Of a DNA stretch of 5,747 bases, positions 5,555-5,747 are shown piece by piece. Made by a program: the position numbers and the translations under genes. The notes under the pieces were generated by a model. That model saw only the letters and a list, made by a program, of their open reading frames with translations, did not search any database and was not told where the DNA came from. This DNA is from Alphaproteobacteria bacterium. Lineage in GTDB: Bacteria; Pseudomonadota; Alphaproteobacteria; GCA-2731375. Positions within the stretch are counted from its first letter, which is position 1; the number at the start of each line of letters is the position of its first letter. The stretch is taken from assembly GCA_028281075.1 (NCBI GenBank), contig JANQKO010000409.1:1-5747 (forward strand). The letters are read 5' to 3'.

Positions 5555-5747
5555 TCACGAAGGATCGGCGGCCGCCGCCTCGACAAACTCGATGAACACG
5601 CCGAGCGCGGCGGCCGGGCCGATCTGCAGCAGCCCGTCGGCCGGCCGGAACGGCACGCCGTTCGCGTTCAGCCGGTCCGCGACCGCGGCCAGGTCGGCGA
5701 CCGCGATGCGGAAGCCGGCGAAATGCGGCGTCTCGACGATGTTGAAG
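5555..5747 (-). CDS. VOC/glyoxalase-like domain protein (C-terminal 63 residues)
   Basis: An open minus-strand frame enters from the right edge and ends in TGA at 5557-5555. The visible residues include GFRIAVADLAAVADRLNANG and then GVPFRPADGLLQIGPAAALGVFIEFVE. This is the beta-alpha-beta-beta-beta pattern of a vicinal oxygen chelate (glyoxalase/dioxygenase-like) module: a strand, a helix covering the ADLAAVADRLNANG part, and a final strand with Glu in the place of the usual metal-binding Glu (FIEF). The tail is Ala-rich and ends DPS. Members act as lyases, dioxygenases or resistance proteins; nothing here tells which. It converges on the phosphatidyltransferase gene and is probably a separate transcription unit. 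Confidence 0.7.
   Translation of the reverse strand, partial: FNIVETPHFAGFRIAVADLAAVADRLNANGVPFRPADGLLQIGPAAALGVFIEFVEAAAADPS

Overview
The window is high-GC, gene-dense bacterial DNA. The Ldh2 gene and, less surely, three others use GTG or TTG starts. One promoter-like site fits the alphaproteobacterial pattern CTTGAC-N16-CTATTT. Together with a LivH-type permease and an EamA transporter, this suggests an alphaproteobacterium, perhaps Rhodospirillales-like. That placement is inference; no rRNA or other marker gene is present.

Layout, left to right: (1) the 5' end of a livH-type branched-chain amino acid ABC permease on the minus strand, running off the left edge; (2) a divergent intergenic region with a terminator-like hairpin in the livH leader, and an extended -10 promoter plus a perfect 17-bp palindrome ahead of the next gene; (3) an EamA/DMT-family ten-helix transporter on the plus strand; (4) a convergent Ldh2-family NAD(P)-dependent hydroxyacid dehydrogenase on the minus strand, resembling E. 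coli HcxB/YbiC; the two genes' stop codons lie in opposite arms of one small hairpin; (5) a 287-bp intergenic region; (6) a plus-strand pair: a 577-residue fusion of a formyltransferase-like domain to a five-bladed propeller resembling the N-terminal domain of plant glucosamine inositolphosphorylceramide transferase 1 (GINT1), then a CDP-alcohol phosphatidyltransferase with an altered signature motif; a promoter-like element with a CRP/FNR-type dyad in its spacer lies between them; (7) the 3' end of a VOC/glyoxalase-like gene on the minus strand, running off the right edge.

The left half looks like ordinary uptake and metabolism of small acids or amino acids. The most interesting part is the pair at 2687-5497. 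A membrane enzyme that joins a CDP-activated group to an alcohol sits beside a soluble fusion protein whose C-terminal half resembles a module known from plant sphingolipid glycosylation. The formyltransferase-like half keeps the His and Asp of the catalytic triad but has Ser where Asn is expected. A lipid head-group or surface-glycan modification role is a reasonable hypothesis, but the sequence does not prove it. No mobile elements, CRISPR arrays, tRNAs or rRNAs were seen.
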